Shown here piece after piece: positions 55,866-64,000 of a stretch of 64,000 bases of DNA. The first letter of the stretch is position 1; every line of letters starts with the position of its first letter. This DNA comes from Planctomycetota bacterium (GTDB lineage: Bacteria > Planctomycetota > Phycisphaerae > Phycisphaerales > UBA1924). The translations under genes were made by a program, and so were the position numbers. The notes under the pieces were generated by a model. The model saw only the letters and a list, made by a program, of their open reading frames with translations, did not search any database and was not told the DNA's origin. The stretch spans positions 1 to 64,000 of the forward strand of contig JANRJM010000013.1 of NCBI GenBank assembly GCA_033763975.1, given 5' to 3'.

Positions 55866-56641
55866 CGGTCCTCCGTCGCGGGTGCGGCTGTGCCGCGCGC
55901 GTTGCCCTCGCCAGCTGCGAGTGTGCCGCCGCGGTCAACGACCACCTTCACCGGCACCGCGCCGCCCACGATCGACTTCACCAGCGCCGTCACCTGCTCG
56001 ACGGTGACACGCTCCACCCGCGCCTGGTCCTCCGGGCGCAGCGTCATCTCGCGGGCGGCCTGGGCCGCGTCGCGCCGCGCCAGCCCCAGGTAATACTCCC
56101 CCGCGCGCGATCGCATCCGCAGCCAGCCCGTCTCCACCTCGGTGCGCTCGCGCTCGGGAAAGACCTCCGTCGCGACGCGTTGCGGCGGTGGGATCCGCAC
56201 CACCAGCCCGTCGAAGACCGACACGCCCACCGCGTCGCCCGCGAGCCCCGACAAGTCCGTGCCGTACGCGAGACGCACCGGCACCTCGACGCTCGCCGCC
56301 ACGTCACCCCGCCACGACGTATCGCCCCGGCGCACCGAGACCGTCGTGTCAATCTCCACCGTGACGAGCTTCATCGCCCGCATGGCGCGCGCGACATCCG
56401 CCGGCGCGGGCGACGGCGGCGCGACGGGCGCCTGCGCGACCGCCTCGCTCACCCGCGCACGCTCGACGCTTCCCCACAGGGGCACCAGCACGCACGCCAG
56501 CGCGAGGCACCCCAACGCAAGCACGCCGCCCGCGCGGGCGCCCGCTTGCCCGCCCACACGCGAACCCGGGCGCGACGGCGCGGAGGTGGGGGCTGCCGCG
56601 GGAGCGGTGGTCGAGATGGAGGCAGGAGCGCGGGAGCGCAT
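55862..56641 (-). CDS. DUF4230-like membrane-anchored protein
   Basis: 259 residues from ATG 56641. A Pro/Ala-rich start, one helix (about 39-55: GGVLALGCLALACVLVPLW), then a periplasmic domain. It has TVEIDTTVSVRRGDTSWRGDVAASVEV, DAVGVSVFDGLVVRIPPPQ and the helical EVETGWLRMRSRAGEYY, which fits the DUF4230 pattern. Function unknown. It overlaps the downstream membrane protein gene by 4 nt. Its start is 52 bp from the second octanucleotide array. Confidence 0.65.
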   Translation of the reverse strand: MRSRAPASISTTAPAAAPTSAPSRPGSRVGGQAGARAGGVLALGCLALACVLVPLWGSVERARVSEAVAQAPVAPPSPAPADVARAMRAMKLVTVEIDTTVSVRRGDTSWRGDVAASVEVPVRLAYGTDLSGLAGDAVGVSVFDGLVVRIPPPQRVATEVFPERERTEVETGWLRMRSRAGEYYLGLARRDAAQAAREMTLRPEDQARVERVTVEQVTALVKSIVGGAVPVKVVVDRGGTLAAGEGNARGTAAPATEDR

Positions 56642-56693
56642 CGGGTGATTATCGACAGGCCGAGGGCCAACGCCCCGCAAGTCTCCTGTGCCG

Positions 56694-56797
56694 TCCGGCC
56701 CTCCGGCCCTGTGGCGCTTTGGCGCAGCGGCGCTTCGGCCCTGTGGCACTGTGGCGCTGTGGTCCTCCGGCGCTTCGGCCCTGTGGCCCTGTGCTCT
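56694..56797. repeat. Octanucleotide tandem repeat array (TSYGGCSC)n in a divergent promoter region
   Basis: Thirteen consecutive 8-bp units with exact period: TCCGGCCC twice, then TGTGGCGC, TTTGGCGC, AGCGGCGC, TTCGGCCC, TGTGGCAC and others, ending TGTGCTCT. It lies between the DUF4230-like gene (minus) and gmhB-like gene (plus) and stops 17 bp before the latter's ATG. Confidence 0.88.
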
Positions 56798-56814
56798 TCT
56801 TCGTACCATTGGGA

Positions 56815-57729
56815 ATGCGCCCGTGCGTCTTCCTCGATCGCGACGACACGCTCGTCGAGTGCACGGCCTTGCCGCCGCCGCCCCCGCCCGCGCGCCCCGG
56901 CGACCTCGTCGACCCCGCACGCGTTCGCCTGCTCCCGGGCGTGGGCGAGGGCCTCTCGCGCCTCGCGGCGGGCGGATTCGCGTTGGTCGTGATCTCCAAC
57001 CAGGGCAGCGTCGCCCGCGGCGGGGCCACGCTCGCCGACGTTGAACGCGTCAACGACCGCCTCCGCGACCTGGTGCGGGCCGACGCGGGCGTCGAACTCG
57101 ACGCCGTCTACGTCTGCCCCTTCCACCCCGACCCGTTCGGCTCCGCGAAGAACGCCCCGGGCCCCGGGGAGGCCGGCACGAACGCGCCCGCGCCCGTCGC
57201 ACGCTTCCACGCCGAGCACGACTGGCGCAAGCCCGCGCCCGGCATGATCCTGGCGGCGGCCCGCGAACTCGGACTCGACCTCGGCGGGTCGTGGCTCATC
57301 GGCGACGCCCCCCGCGACGTCGAGTCCGGGCGTCGCGCGGGGCTGGCCCCCCACCGCTGCCTGCGGATCGGCGAGGGCGCCGACGCCCCGGACCTGGCCG
57401 GGGCCGCCGACATCGTCCTCGGTGCGCACGACATCGGCGAGGTCATCGCCTCGGGGGGCGAGGTCTGCACGGTGCTGATGCACGCGCTCGACGCGGCCGC
57501 GCTCGCCGACGAACGCGTGCGGGGCACGGTGCTCGCCAGCGCCCGCAGCGTGGCCGACCGCGCGGGCGTGCGCGTGCTGCACGCCGAGATCGAGGGCGGC
57601 GCGCTCATCGTTACGCTCGCGGCCGGGCGCCTCGCGGGGCTCGGGCTGCTGGGCGAGGTCCGCACGATCACCGACCGCTGGCGCGCCTCGCGCGGCGAGG
57701 GCCCGCTGTGGAGAGGTGCGCATGACTGA
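56815..57729 (+). CDS. HAD phosphatase, GmhB-like, with C-terminal extension
   Basis: 304 residues from ATG 56815. HAD class III phosphatase: nucleophile motif FLDRDDTLVE, VVISNQGSVARG, WRKPAPGMILAAARELGL and IGDAPRDVESGRRAGL. The closest known role is D-glycero-D-manno-heptose 1,7-bisphosphate 7-phosphatase for lipopolysaccharide core heptose. GmhB has a zinc loop with Cys-x-His and a later Cys-x-Cys before RKP. Here VCPFHP keeps the first half, but the second reads EHDWRKP. About 110 residues after the HAD domain (ending ITDRWRASRGEG) are extra. The gene overlaps the next by 8 bp. Confidence 0.82.
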   Translation: MRPCVFLDRDDTLVECTALPPPPPPARPGDLVDPARVRLLPGVGEGLSRLAAGGFALVVISNQGSVARGGATLADVERVNDRLRDLVRADAGVELDAVYVCPFHPDPFGSAKNAPGPGEAGTNAPAPVARFHAEHDWRKPAPGMILAAARELGLDLGGSWLIGDAPRDVESGRRAGLAPHRCLRIGEGADAPDLAGAADIVLGAHDIGEVIASGGEVCTVLMHALDAAALADERVRGTVLASARSVADRAGVRVLHAEIEGGALIVTLAAGRLAGLGLLGEVRTITDRWRASRGEGPLWRGAHD

Positions 57730-58906
57730 CGCCACCCCCCCCACCCCCCCCACGCCGCCGCCGCCGGGCACGCGAGGCGCGTCCGCCCCGGGCCGCCTGC
57801 TCGTCGTGCTGCCGAGCTGGGTGGGCGACGTCTGCATGGCGACGCCCACGCTCCGCGCGATCCGCCAGGCGTTCCCGGGAATCCTGATCGGGGGCCTGTG
57901 CCGCCCGGGCATCGACGACCTGCTCGCGGGCTGCGGGTTCTTCGACGACCTGCACGTGCAGCGGGCGTCGGGCGTCATGGGCCCCAAGCACGCGGCGGCC
58001 CGGGTGCGCCACGCGCGCTACGACACCGCCCTGCTGCTCACCAACTCGTTCAGCACCGCCCTCGCCGTCCGCATGGCGGGCATCCCCCGCCGCATCGGCT
58101 ACGACCGCGACGCGCGGGGCATCCTGCTGACCGACAAGCTCAAGGCCCCCACGCGACCCGACGGCTCGTGGTCTCCCGTGCCCGCCGTCGACTACTACTG
58201 GACGCTCGCCGAGCGGTTCCTCCTGCCGCTCTCGCGCGTGGGCGGGGCGGCGATGGGCCCGCTGCAACTCGGGCTGACCGACGCCGAGCGGGACGCGGGA
58301 AACGCGCTGCTGGAGCGGGCCCTGGCCGGGCGCAACGCGGCCCGCTCGTTGGCGATCCTGAATCCCGGGGGCAACAACCCGGCCAAGCGCTGGCCGGCCG
58401 ACCGCTTCGCGCGCCTCGGGGCCTGGCTGGCCGACGCCCACGCGATGGACATCCTCGTCAACGGCTCGCCCGGCGAGCGCGATCTCACCGGCGCGATCGC
58501 GTCCGACGTCCGCCGCCTCGCGCCCGGCGCGGGTGTCGGCGATCTCGCGGCGTCGGGCGTCACGCTGTCGAGCCTCAAGGCCATCGTCGCGCGGGCCGGG
58601 CTCATGGTGACCAACGACACCGGCCCGCGCCACATCGCCGCGGCGTTCGGCGTGCCCGTCGTCACGCTCTTCGGCCCCACCGACCACCGCTGGACCACCA
58701 TCCCCACGCGCCCCGACGCGCCGGAAGCGATCGTTCTGGCCGACCCCACCCTGCCCGACGACCAACTCGCCAACGACCACCCCGAACGCTGCGCCATCGA
58801 CCGCATCCACGAGCCCCGGGTCCGGGAATCGGTGTCGCGGGTGCTGGGGGCAAGCGGGAGGGCCGCCTCGCGGACGCCCTTGGACGCCGCCCGACCCGCT
58901 CCCTAG
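57722..58906 (+). CDS. Glycosyltransferase family 9 (heptosyltransferase-like)
   Basis: 394 residues from ATG 57722, with GGAGAGG six bases upstream. It starts inside the gmhB-like gene (8-bp overlap). GT9 landmarks: VVLPSWVGDVCMATPTLRAIR, LLLTNSFSTALAVRMAGIPRRIGY, ILNPGGNNPAKRWPADRFARL, VTNDTGPRHIAAAFGVPVVTLFGPTDHRWT. This family adds heptose to lipid A-core. With the gmhB-like partner it makes a short heptose module. The N-terminus is a run of Thr/Pro, unusual for the family. Confidence 0.9.
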   Translation: MTDATPPTPPTPPPPGTRGASAPGRLLVVLPSWVGDVCMATPTLRAIRQAFPGILIGGLCRPGIDDLLAGCGFFDDLHVQRASGVMGPKHAAARVRHARYDTALLLTNSFSTALAVRMAGIPRRIGYDRDARGILLTDKLKAPTRPDGSWSPVPAVDYYWTLAERFLLPLSRVGGAAMGPLQLGLTDAERDAGNALLERALAGRNAARSLAILNPGGNNPAKRWPADRFARLGAWLADAHAMDILVNGSPGERDLTGAIASDVRRLAPGAGVGDLAASGVTLSSLKAIVARAGLMVTNDTGPRHIAAAFGVPVVTLFGPTDHRWTTIPTRPDAPEAIVLADPTLPDDQLANDHPERCAIDRIHEPRVRESVSRVLGASGRAASRTPLDAARPAP

Positions 58907-58990
58907 ACTTGCCCTCGCCTTGGGCGACCGCCCGGGCGAAGACATTTCAGCGGACCATCGGCCCGGTCGATGGTCCGAGGCCAGACAGCC

Positions 58991-59065
58991 GGGGGCATAG
59001 CTCAGTTTTGGTAGAGCGCATCCATGGCATGGATGAGGTCAGGGGTTCGAGTCCCCTTGCCTCCA
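58991..59065 (+). tRNA. tRNA-Ala, anticodon GGC
   Basis: A 75-nt cloverleaf. Acceptor GGGGGCA pairs with TGCCTCC and includes the G3:U70 wobble pair that identifies tRNA-Ala. Anticodon stem CATCC/GGATG, loop ATGGCAT. T arm AGGGG-TTCGAGT-CCCCT. Discriminator A, no encoded CCA. Confidence 0.97.
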
Positions 59066-59078
59066 CTTCGGCGAAGCG

Positions 59079-59112
59079 CACGGGACCGGCAACGGTCCCG
59101 TGTTCGCGTTTT
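59079..59112 (+). terminator. Rho-independent terminator after tRNA-Ala
   Basis: A perfect 10-bp stem cacgggaccg (59079-59088) with 59093-59102, GCAA tetraloop, then ttcgcg and tttt at 59109-59112. Its T-run serves the plus strand. Confidence 0.85.
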
Positions 59113-59147
59113 GTCCCTGCTCCCGTTCCGGCGGGCCCGCGCCGTGC

Positions 59148-60032
59148 TTAGCCGAAGCGTCCGGAGATGTACTGCTCGGTGAGCGGCTTGGCGGGGTTCT
59201 GGAAGATGGTGGGCGTGCGGGCGAACTCGACGATCTCGCCCAGGTACATGAACGCGGTGTAGTCGCTCACGCGGGCCGCCTGCTGCATGTTGTGCGTCAC
59301 GATCAGGATCGTCACGCGCGTGCGCAGGTCGTCGATGAGTTCCTCGATCTTGCTGGTGGCGATGGGGTCGAGCGCGCTGGTGGGCTCGTCGAAGAGCACG
59401 ATCTCGGGCTCGACGGCCAGGGCGCGGGCGATGCACAGGCGCTGCTGCTGCCCGCCCGAGAGCGAGTAGGCGTTGTCCTTGAGCCGGTCCTTGACCTCGT
59501 CCCACAGGGCCGCCCCGCGCAGGGCCTGCTCCACCCGGTCGCCCAGCGTGCCCCGGCCCCGCACGCCCCGCAGGCGCAGCCCGTACGCGACGTTCTCGAA
59601 GATCGACTTGGGGAACGGGTTGGGCTTCTGGAAGACCATGGAGATGCGCATGCGCATCTCGACGGGGTTCGTGCGGTGGTCGGCGATGTCCAGCGTGCGC
59701 GTCGCGCCCCCGTCGCCCCGCGTGTGCAGCAGGATCTGCCCCGCGTAGCGGTTGTGCGGGTACAGGTCGTGCATGCGGTTGAAGCAGCGCAGCAGCGTGG
59801 TCTTGCCGCACCCCGAGGGGCCGATCAGGGCCGTCACCGCCTTCTCGCGGAACACCCCGTTCACGTGCTTCACCGCCTGGAACGCGCCGTAGTAGAACGA
59901 GAAGTCCTTGACCTCGGCCTTGATGGGCGCGCTGTCGGGCGTCGGCGGGCGGGGGACCCCCGGCGACGGGCGGGGCGTCTCGGACGCGCCGGGCGCCTTG
60001 CCGGGGGCGGGCTTCGGGGGAGCGTCTGTCAC
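59148..60032 (-). CDS. pstB: Phosphate ABC transporter ATP-binding protein
   Basis: 294 residues from GTG 60032, whose GTGA overlaps the pstA stop by 4 nt. Energises phosphate import. Walker [11 protein letters not shown], then PstB-specific [31 protein letters not shown], signature [15 protein letters not shown], Walker [13 protein letters not shown] and the H-loop [10 protein letters not shown]. It carries an extra ~38-residue Pro-rich N-terminus. Last gene of pstSCAB; no phoU follows. Confidence 0.96.
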   Translation of the reverse strand: MTDAPPKPAPGKAPGASETPRPSPGVPRPPTPDSAPIKAEVKDFSFYYGAFQAVKHVNGVFREKAVTALIGPSGCGKTTLLRCFNRMHDLYPHNRYAGQILLHTRGDGGATRTLDIADHRTNPVEMRMRISMVFQKPNPFPKSIFENVAYGLRLRGVRGRGTLGDRVEQALRGAALWDEVKDRLKDNAYSLSGGQQQRLCIARALAVEPEIVLFDEPTSALDPIATSKIEELIDDLRTRVTILIVTHNMQQAARVSDYTAFMYLGEIVEFARTPTIFQNPAKPLTEQYISGRFG

Positions 60033-60946
60033 CACTTGATCCTCCGGCGCACACGGTATCGCACCGCGATCGCCACGGCGTTCATCGTGAGCGTGATGGC
60101 CATGAGCACGATGCCCGTCGCCGCCGCGTGGGCCGCAAAGTCCGTCCCGGCGCGGCTCACCCAGTTGAACATCTGGATCGGCAGCACCGTGAAGGGCGAC
60201 ATCAGCCACTCCGTCGGCCCCACGCTGGCGCCCTCGCGCGTCACGCTGAAGGGCGCCGGCGGCAGGAACGCGATGTACGTGAGCGCCCCGATCGTCACCA
60301 GCGGGGCCGTCTCGCCGATGGCCCGCGACAGCGCGATGATCACGCCCGTCGCGATCCCGCCCATGGAGTAGGGCAGCAGATGGTTCGACACGACCTGCCA
60401 GCGCGTGGCCCCCAGCGCGTACGCCGCCTCGCGGATGTACTGCGGGATCGCGCGGAGCGCCTCGCGCGTCGCGACGATCACGATCGGCAGAATGAGCATC
60501 GCCAGCGTCAGCCCGCCGGTCAGGATCGACGTGCCCAGGCGGAACTGGTACACGAGCAGGCCCAGCGCCATGAGCCCGTAGATGATCGACGGCACGCCCG
60601 CCAGGTTCGAGATGTTGATCTCGATGATCGTCGTGAACCAGTTCTTGCGCGCGTACTCCTCGAGGTACACCCCCGCCGCGATCCCCAGGGGCACCGCCGT
60701 CAGCCCCGTCACGATCATGACGAGCAGCGAGCCCACGAGGGGCGAGAGGATGCCCGCGCGTTCGGGGCGGTACGAGGGATAGTTGGTGATGAACGACCAG
60801 TCGAGGCGGCGCGCGCCCTCGTACACCAGGTCGCCCAGGAGCAGCGCCAGCACGCCCAGGCAGAGCACCGTGAGCCCCGCGCCCGTCCAGCGGAACGCCC
60901 GGTCCCACAACTGCCCGCGCCGGATGATGGTGTGCAGATCGTCCAT
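60029..60946 (-). CDS. pstA: Phosphate ABC transporter permease PstA
   Basis: 305 residues from ATG 60946. Six membrane helices. Typical permease motifs include [50 protein letters not shown], and the cytoplasmic coupling loop [22 protein letters not shown]. Only 2 bp separate it from pstC and it overlaps pstB by 4 nt. Confidence 0.95.
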   Translation of the reverse strand: MDDLHTIIRRGQLWDRAFRWTGAGLTVLCLGVLALLLGDLVYEGARRLDWSFITNYPSYRPERAGILSPLVGSLLVMIVTGLTAVPLGIAAGVYLEEYARKNWFTTIIEINISNLAGVPSIIYGLMALGLLVYQFRLGTSILTGGLTLAMLILPIVIVATREALRAIPQYIREAAYALGATRWQVVSNHLLPYSMGGIATGVIIALSRAIGETAPLVTIGALTYIAFLPPAPFSVTREGASVGPTEWLMSPFTVLPIQMFNWVSRAGTDFAAHAAATGIVLMAITLTMNAVAIAVRYRVRRRIKW

Positions 60947-60948
60947 GG

Positions 60949-61884
60949 CTAGTAGACCTGGCGGAACCGCCGACGCAGGAACGCGCCCAGCAGGTTGAAG
61001 CCCAGCGTCATGACGAACAGCGTCAGCCCCGCGGCGAAGATCGACTCGTACCCCACGCTCCGGTGCGGCAGGTCGCCCTGCGAGACCTGCACGATGTACG
61101 CGGTGATCGTCGCCGCCGCCTCGGTCGGATCGATCGTGAGGTTCGGCTTCCCGCCCGCGGCGATCGCGACGATCATCGTCTCACCCACCGCGCGCGACAT
61201 CGCGAGCGTGTACGCCGCCGCGATCCCCGAGATCGCCGCCGGGAACACCACCCGCAGCGCGGTCGTCAGCCGGTTGGCGCCCATCGCGTACGAGCCCTCG
61301 CGCAGGATCATCGGCACCGCGCGCATCGCGTCCTCGCTCAGCGACGACACGTACGGCACGATCATGACGCCCATCACCAGCCCGGCGATCAGCATGTTGA
61401 ACGCCGGCAGCCCGGGGAAGATCGACTGCAGCCCCGGGCCCACGAAACTGATCGCGAAGTACCCGTACACCACCGTCGGCACCGCGCTCAGCAGTTCCAG
61501 CACCGGCTTCACCGATTCGCGCACGCGGTGGGGCGCGAACTCCGACAGCCAGATCGCGATGATCGTCCCCACGGGCATCGCCACCACCAGCGCCACGGCC
61601 GTGGTCACCAGCGTCCCGCTCACCAGGGGCATGATCCCGAACTGCTGGGGCTCGAACAGCGGGGTCCACTCGCGCCCCGTCAGGAACTCGCGCACCGTCA
61701 CCTGCGGCTGGCGGAAGAACAGGATCGAGTCGTACACGAGCACGTACACGATGCCCGCCGTCACGAAGATCGAGAACACCGCCGCCAGCAGCAGCCCGAC
61801 CTCCAGCAGACGCTCCACGGGGCGCGCGCCCACCGTGGCCGGCAGGGGCAGAGGATCGACCGGTCGTGCTACCGCTGCCGACAT
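60949..61884 (-). CDS. pstC: Phosphate ABC transporter permease PstC
   Basis: 311 residues from ATG 61884. Six membrane helices, with [43 protein letters not shown] and the coupling loop [22 protein letters not shown]. Forms the channel with PstA. 57 bp downstream of pstS. Confidence 0.95.
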   Translation of the reverse strand: MSAAVARPVDPLPLPATVGARPVERLLEVGLLLAAVFSIFVTAGIVYVLVYDSILFFRQPQVTVREFLTGREWTPLFEPQQFGIMPLVSGTLVTTAVALVVAMPVGTIIAIWLSEFAPHRVRESVKPVLELLSAVPTVVYGYFAISFVGPGLQSIFPGLPAFNMLIAGLVMGVMIVPYVSSLSEDAMRAVPMILREGSYAMGANRLTTALRVVFPAAISGIAAAYTLAMSRAVGETMIVAIAAGGKPNLTIDPTEAAATITAYIVQVSQGDLPHRSVGYESIFAAGLTLFVMTLGFNLLGAFLRRRFRQVY

Positions 61885-61941
61885 CGTGCTCCACTCTCGG
61901 GGAATGAACCCGTTCCGCGTTGGGCGCTTCCCGCCCGCGAC

Positions 61942-63051
61942 TCACTCGGCCTCGCGCGCCAGCACGTCCTCGATCTTGATGCCCACCGGCGATTCGCCCG
62001 CGAAGACCGATCCGGCTTTGCGCTGCGCGAACCGCGACGCCGCGAGCTGGTACGCCGCGTCCGGCAGGGGCACGTAGCGAACCTCCGTCGCGAGCTTCCC
62101 CGCGTTGGCCAGGTAGAACTCGACGAACTGGCGCACCTCGGCGCGGGTGTCCGCGCTCTTCTTGTTCACGTAGATGAAGAGCGGGCGCGAGAGCGGCGCG
62201 TACGTGCCGTTCAGCACCGTCGCGGGGCTGGGCGTCACCGGGTCCTTCGTCGCCGTGTTCTTGTCCCAGGCGATCGCCACCGGCGTCAGTCGCTCCTGGT
62301 GCGCCAGGTAGTAGGCCATGCCGAAGTAGCCCAGCGCGTTCTTGCTGCGCTCCACGCCCGTCACGAGCGTGTTGTCGTCTTCCGAGGGCGTGTAGTCCGG
62401 GCGCGAGGCCTTCGCCTTCCCGACGATCGCCTCGGTGAAGTAGTCGAACGTGCCCGAGTCGGCGCCCGGGCCGAACAGGTCGATCGGGGCGTCGGGCCAC
62501 TCCGGACGCACCTGGTTCCACCTCGTGATGACGCCCTTGGCCTCCGGCTCCCAGACCTTCTTGAGCTCCGCCACCGTCATGGAGCGGGCCCACGTGTTCT
62601 CCTTGTTCACGACCACCGTCAGCGCGTCGTACGCCACCGGCAGCTCGATGAACTCCACCCCCGCCTTCGCGCAGTCCTCGATCTCGGTCTTCGAGATCGG
62701 GCGCGACGCATTCGCCACGTCGATCTCACCCCGCGCGAACTTCTTGAACCCGCCCCCGGTCCCGGAGTTCCCCACCGTCGCGCGCAGCCCCTTGTTCGCG
62801 ATCTGGAACTCCTCCGCCACCGCCTGCGAGATCAGGAACACCGTGCTCGAGCCGTCCGTCTTCACCACGTTCGACGTGGCCTCGCCCGTGGGCGCGTCCG
62901 AGCCCGGGGCCCCCTTGGGCGCCTCGCCGGTCGCCGGCGCCGTCGCGCCAGCGGGCGCTTTCTCCCCGCCCTGCGGCGACTCCCCGCACCCCGACATCCA
63001 GCCCACACACGCCGCCGCCACCACCGCCGCCCATCCGAGCACGCGAGTCAT
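61942..63051 (-). CDS. pstS: Phosphate-binding lipoprotein PstS
   Basis: 369 residues from ATG 63051 with GGGAG eight bases upstream. A lipoprotein signal ends MSGC (Cys19). An Ala/Pro-rich linker leads to the phosphate-binding fold: VKTDGSSTVFLISQAVAEEF, GNSGTGGGFKKFARGEIDVANASRPI, VAYDALTVVVN, RPEWPDAPIDLFGPGADSGTFDYFTEAI. Delivers phosphate to PstCA. The first gene of pstSCAB. I found no convincing Pho box in the 202 bp upstream. Confidence 0.95.
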   Translation of the reverse strand: MTRVLGWAAVVAAACVGWMSGCGESPQGGEKAPAGATAPATGEAPKGAPGSDAPTGEATSNVVKTDGSSTVFLISQAVAEEFQIANKGLRATVGNSGTGGGFKKFARGEIDVANASRPISKTEIEDCAKAGVEFIELPVAYDALTVVVNKENTWARSMTVAELKKVWEPEAKGVITRWNQVRPEWPDAPIDLFGPGADSGTFDYFTEAIVGKAKASRPDYTPSEDDNTLVTGVERSKNALGYFGMAYYLAHQERLTPVAIAWDKNTATKDPVTPSPATVLNGTYAPLSRPLFIYVNKKSADTRAEVRQFVEFYLANAGKLATEVRYVPLPDAAYQLAASRFAQRKAGSVFAGESPVGIKIEDVLAREAE

Positions 63052-63198
63052 GCCTGCGTCTCCCATTGTTCGAAGCCCCGCCCCAGCACACCGTCCCGAC
63101 CCGACGTCCGTGCGGCTCCGGCACGGGCGTCCGAGAATCCCCCTCACCCTAAGTCTCGTGCGCCCCAGCCGATGGAACCCATGACCAATCTTCGCATT

Positions 63199-63225
63199 GA
63201 GTTCGTGTTGTGTTCGGACGAACTC
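63199..63225. repeat. Inverted repeat between ppk and pstS
   Basis: gagttcgt (63199-63206) and acgaactc (63218-63225), perfect 8-bp arms, 11-bp spacer, no T-run. It could be an operator or a weak 3'-end structure of ppk. Confidence 0.4.
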
Positions 63226-63253
63226 TCGCGGATCTTCCCGCCTCGGGCCCCGT

Positions 63254-64000
63254 TCACGCCGTCGGCTGCCCGCCCGCCTCCCGCATCAGCGTCTCGAACG
63301 TGCCGAGCAGTTCCACGCTGTCCGGCGACGCGTCGCGCGGCGGCGCGCGCCGCACGCTGTGCCCCTCCCCGGTCAGGTCCCAGGCGTTCCGGTGGTCCGC
63401 CAGGTGCACCTGCATGATCCGCAGCAGGCGCTCCCGCGCCTCGCGATCGCGCACCGGCACCGCGACCTCCACCCGGTTCGACAGATTCCGGTACATCCAG
63501 TCCGCGCTCCCGAAGTACCAGTCCCCGTCCAGCGGGTCTTCCTGCCCGGACGCGAAGTGGAAGATCCGCGAGTGCTCGAGGAACCGCCCCACCACCGACA
63601 GCACGCGAATGTTCTCCGACATCCCCGGCACCCCCGGACGCAGGCAGCAGAACCCGCGGCAGACGATCGTGATCTGCACGCCCGCCGCGCTCGCCGCGTA
63701 CAGCCGCTCGGTGATGTCCCGGTCCTCGAGCGCGTTGACCTTCACCAGGATCCGCGCCGGGCGACCACGCCGCGCAAACTCCATCTCGCGCTCGATCATC
63801 TGGTTGAACCGCGTGCGCATGGTGAAGGGCGCGACGAGCAGGTTGGGGTACGACGGCGCCGCGGCCATGCCCGTGAGGAAGTTGAACAGGTTCACGAGGT
63901 CCGCCGTGATCTCCGGATCGCACGTGAACAGCCCGCAGTCGGTGTAGAGCTGCGCGGTGCGCGGATGGTAGTTGCCCGTGCCCAGGTGCGCGTAGCAGCG
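63254..64000 (-). CDS. ppk1: Polyphosphate kinase 1, C-terminal part (truncated by the window edge)
   Basis: 249 codons are visible; the gene continues beyond 64,000. It polymerises ATP gamma-phosphate into polyphosphate. Visible C-terminal landmarks: CYAHLGTGNYHPRTAQLYTD, APFTMRTRF, ILVKVNALEDRDITERLYAAS, RGFCCLRPG, SVVGRFLEHSRIFHF, YFGSADWMYRNLSNRVEVAVPV. It includes the second phospholipase D-type His (EHSRIF) and the conserved domain end. It is transcribed in the same direction as pstSCAB, 202 bp upstream. This links phosphate uptake to storage. Confidence 0.95.
   Translation of the reverse strand, partial: RCYAHLGTGNYHPRTAQLYTDCGLFTCDPEITADLVNLFNFLTGMAAAPSYPNLLVAPFTMRTRFNQMIEREMEFARRGRPARILVKVNALEDRDITERLYAASAAGVQITIVCRGFCCLRPGVPGMSENIRVLSVVGRFLEHSRIFHFASGQEDPLDGDWYFGSADWMYRNLSNRVEVAVPVRDREARERLLRIMQVHLADHRNAWDLTGEGHSVRRAPPRDASPDSVELLGTFETLMREAGGQPTA

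Noticed and set aside
54422-56797. CRISPR array
   Set aside because: Units are 8 bp and contiguous with no unique spacers, and no cas gene is nearby.
63052-63253. Pho box upstream of pstS
   Set aside because: No CTGTCAT-type direct repeats with the right spacing were found on either strand.

Overview
GC-rich (roughly 70%) bacterial chromosome. Several traits together point to a planctomycete of the class Phycisphaerae: exported proteins ending in a paired, cysteine-containing dockerin-like tail; a PEP-CTERM-like ending; stand-alone pseudopilins with the H-X9-DG motif; zinc-ribbon proteins of the kind common in Planctomycetota; and DUF11 lipoproteins. No mobile element, phage or CRISPR locus was seen.

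Layout. (1) 1-17,153 is mainly a plus-strand cluster of exported proteins with unrelated bodies: FG-GAP/VCBS propeller, DNRLRE-type stalk, choice-of-anchor R, YVTN propeller, PQQ-type sugar dehydrogenase and a lactonase-like propeller. Nearly all end in the same ~60-residue tail. A PhoX/DUF839 gene interrupted by one in-frame TGA, a pseudopilin, tRNA-Leu(UAG), a DoxX protein and a VWA protein sit among them. (2) 17,225-30,533 is mostly housekeeping: alkaline phosphatase, DnaB, phosphofructokinase, PdxH, an HDOD protein, an ATP-grasp enzyme coupled to RlmN, a second pseudopilin, an SPFH protein and AsnRS. (3) 30,626-34,285 carries two more dockerin-tailed proteins on the minus strand, a triple-CHRD protein and a di-haem peroxidase. 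(4) 34,363-45,883 holds a MEMO protein coupled to a small membrane protein, a CusF-like lipoprotein, a family-4-like uracil-DNA glycosylase, a sugar-nucleotide epimerase, a DUF11 lipoprotein with a long leader, a zinc-ribbon membrane protein, a LuxR-type regulator and class I aldolase. (5) 45,906-58,906 holds a GT-C-like membrane protein, two exported amidohydrolase-family proteins (one a double-length fusion), IspD, a membrane gene pair bracketed by two octanucleotide repeat arrays, and a GmhB-like phosphatase overlapping a heptosyltransferase-like gene. (6) 58,991-64,000 has tRNA-Ala(GGC), then the phosphate importer pstSCAB with the 3' end of polyphosphate kinase upstream of it.

How it fits together. 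Ten proteins carry the same tail (four cysteines, two calcium-loop-like repeats, terminal Cys-Pro), including two redox enzymes. They look like one surface or extracellular sorting family whose receptor is not in this window. Phosphate handling is spread over alkaline phosphatase, the broken PhoX-like gene, Pst and Ppk. GmhB plus GT9 suggests a heptose-containing lipopolysaccharide core. The most unusual observations are the tail family, the TGA interruption, a uracil-DNA glycosylase lacking most iron-sulfur cysteines, a DnaB with an SSB-like acidic tail, the amidohydrolase fusion, and the paired octanucleotide arrays.
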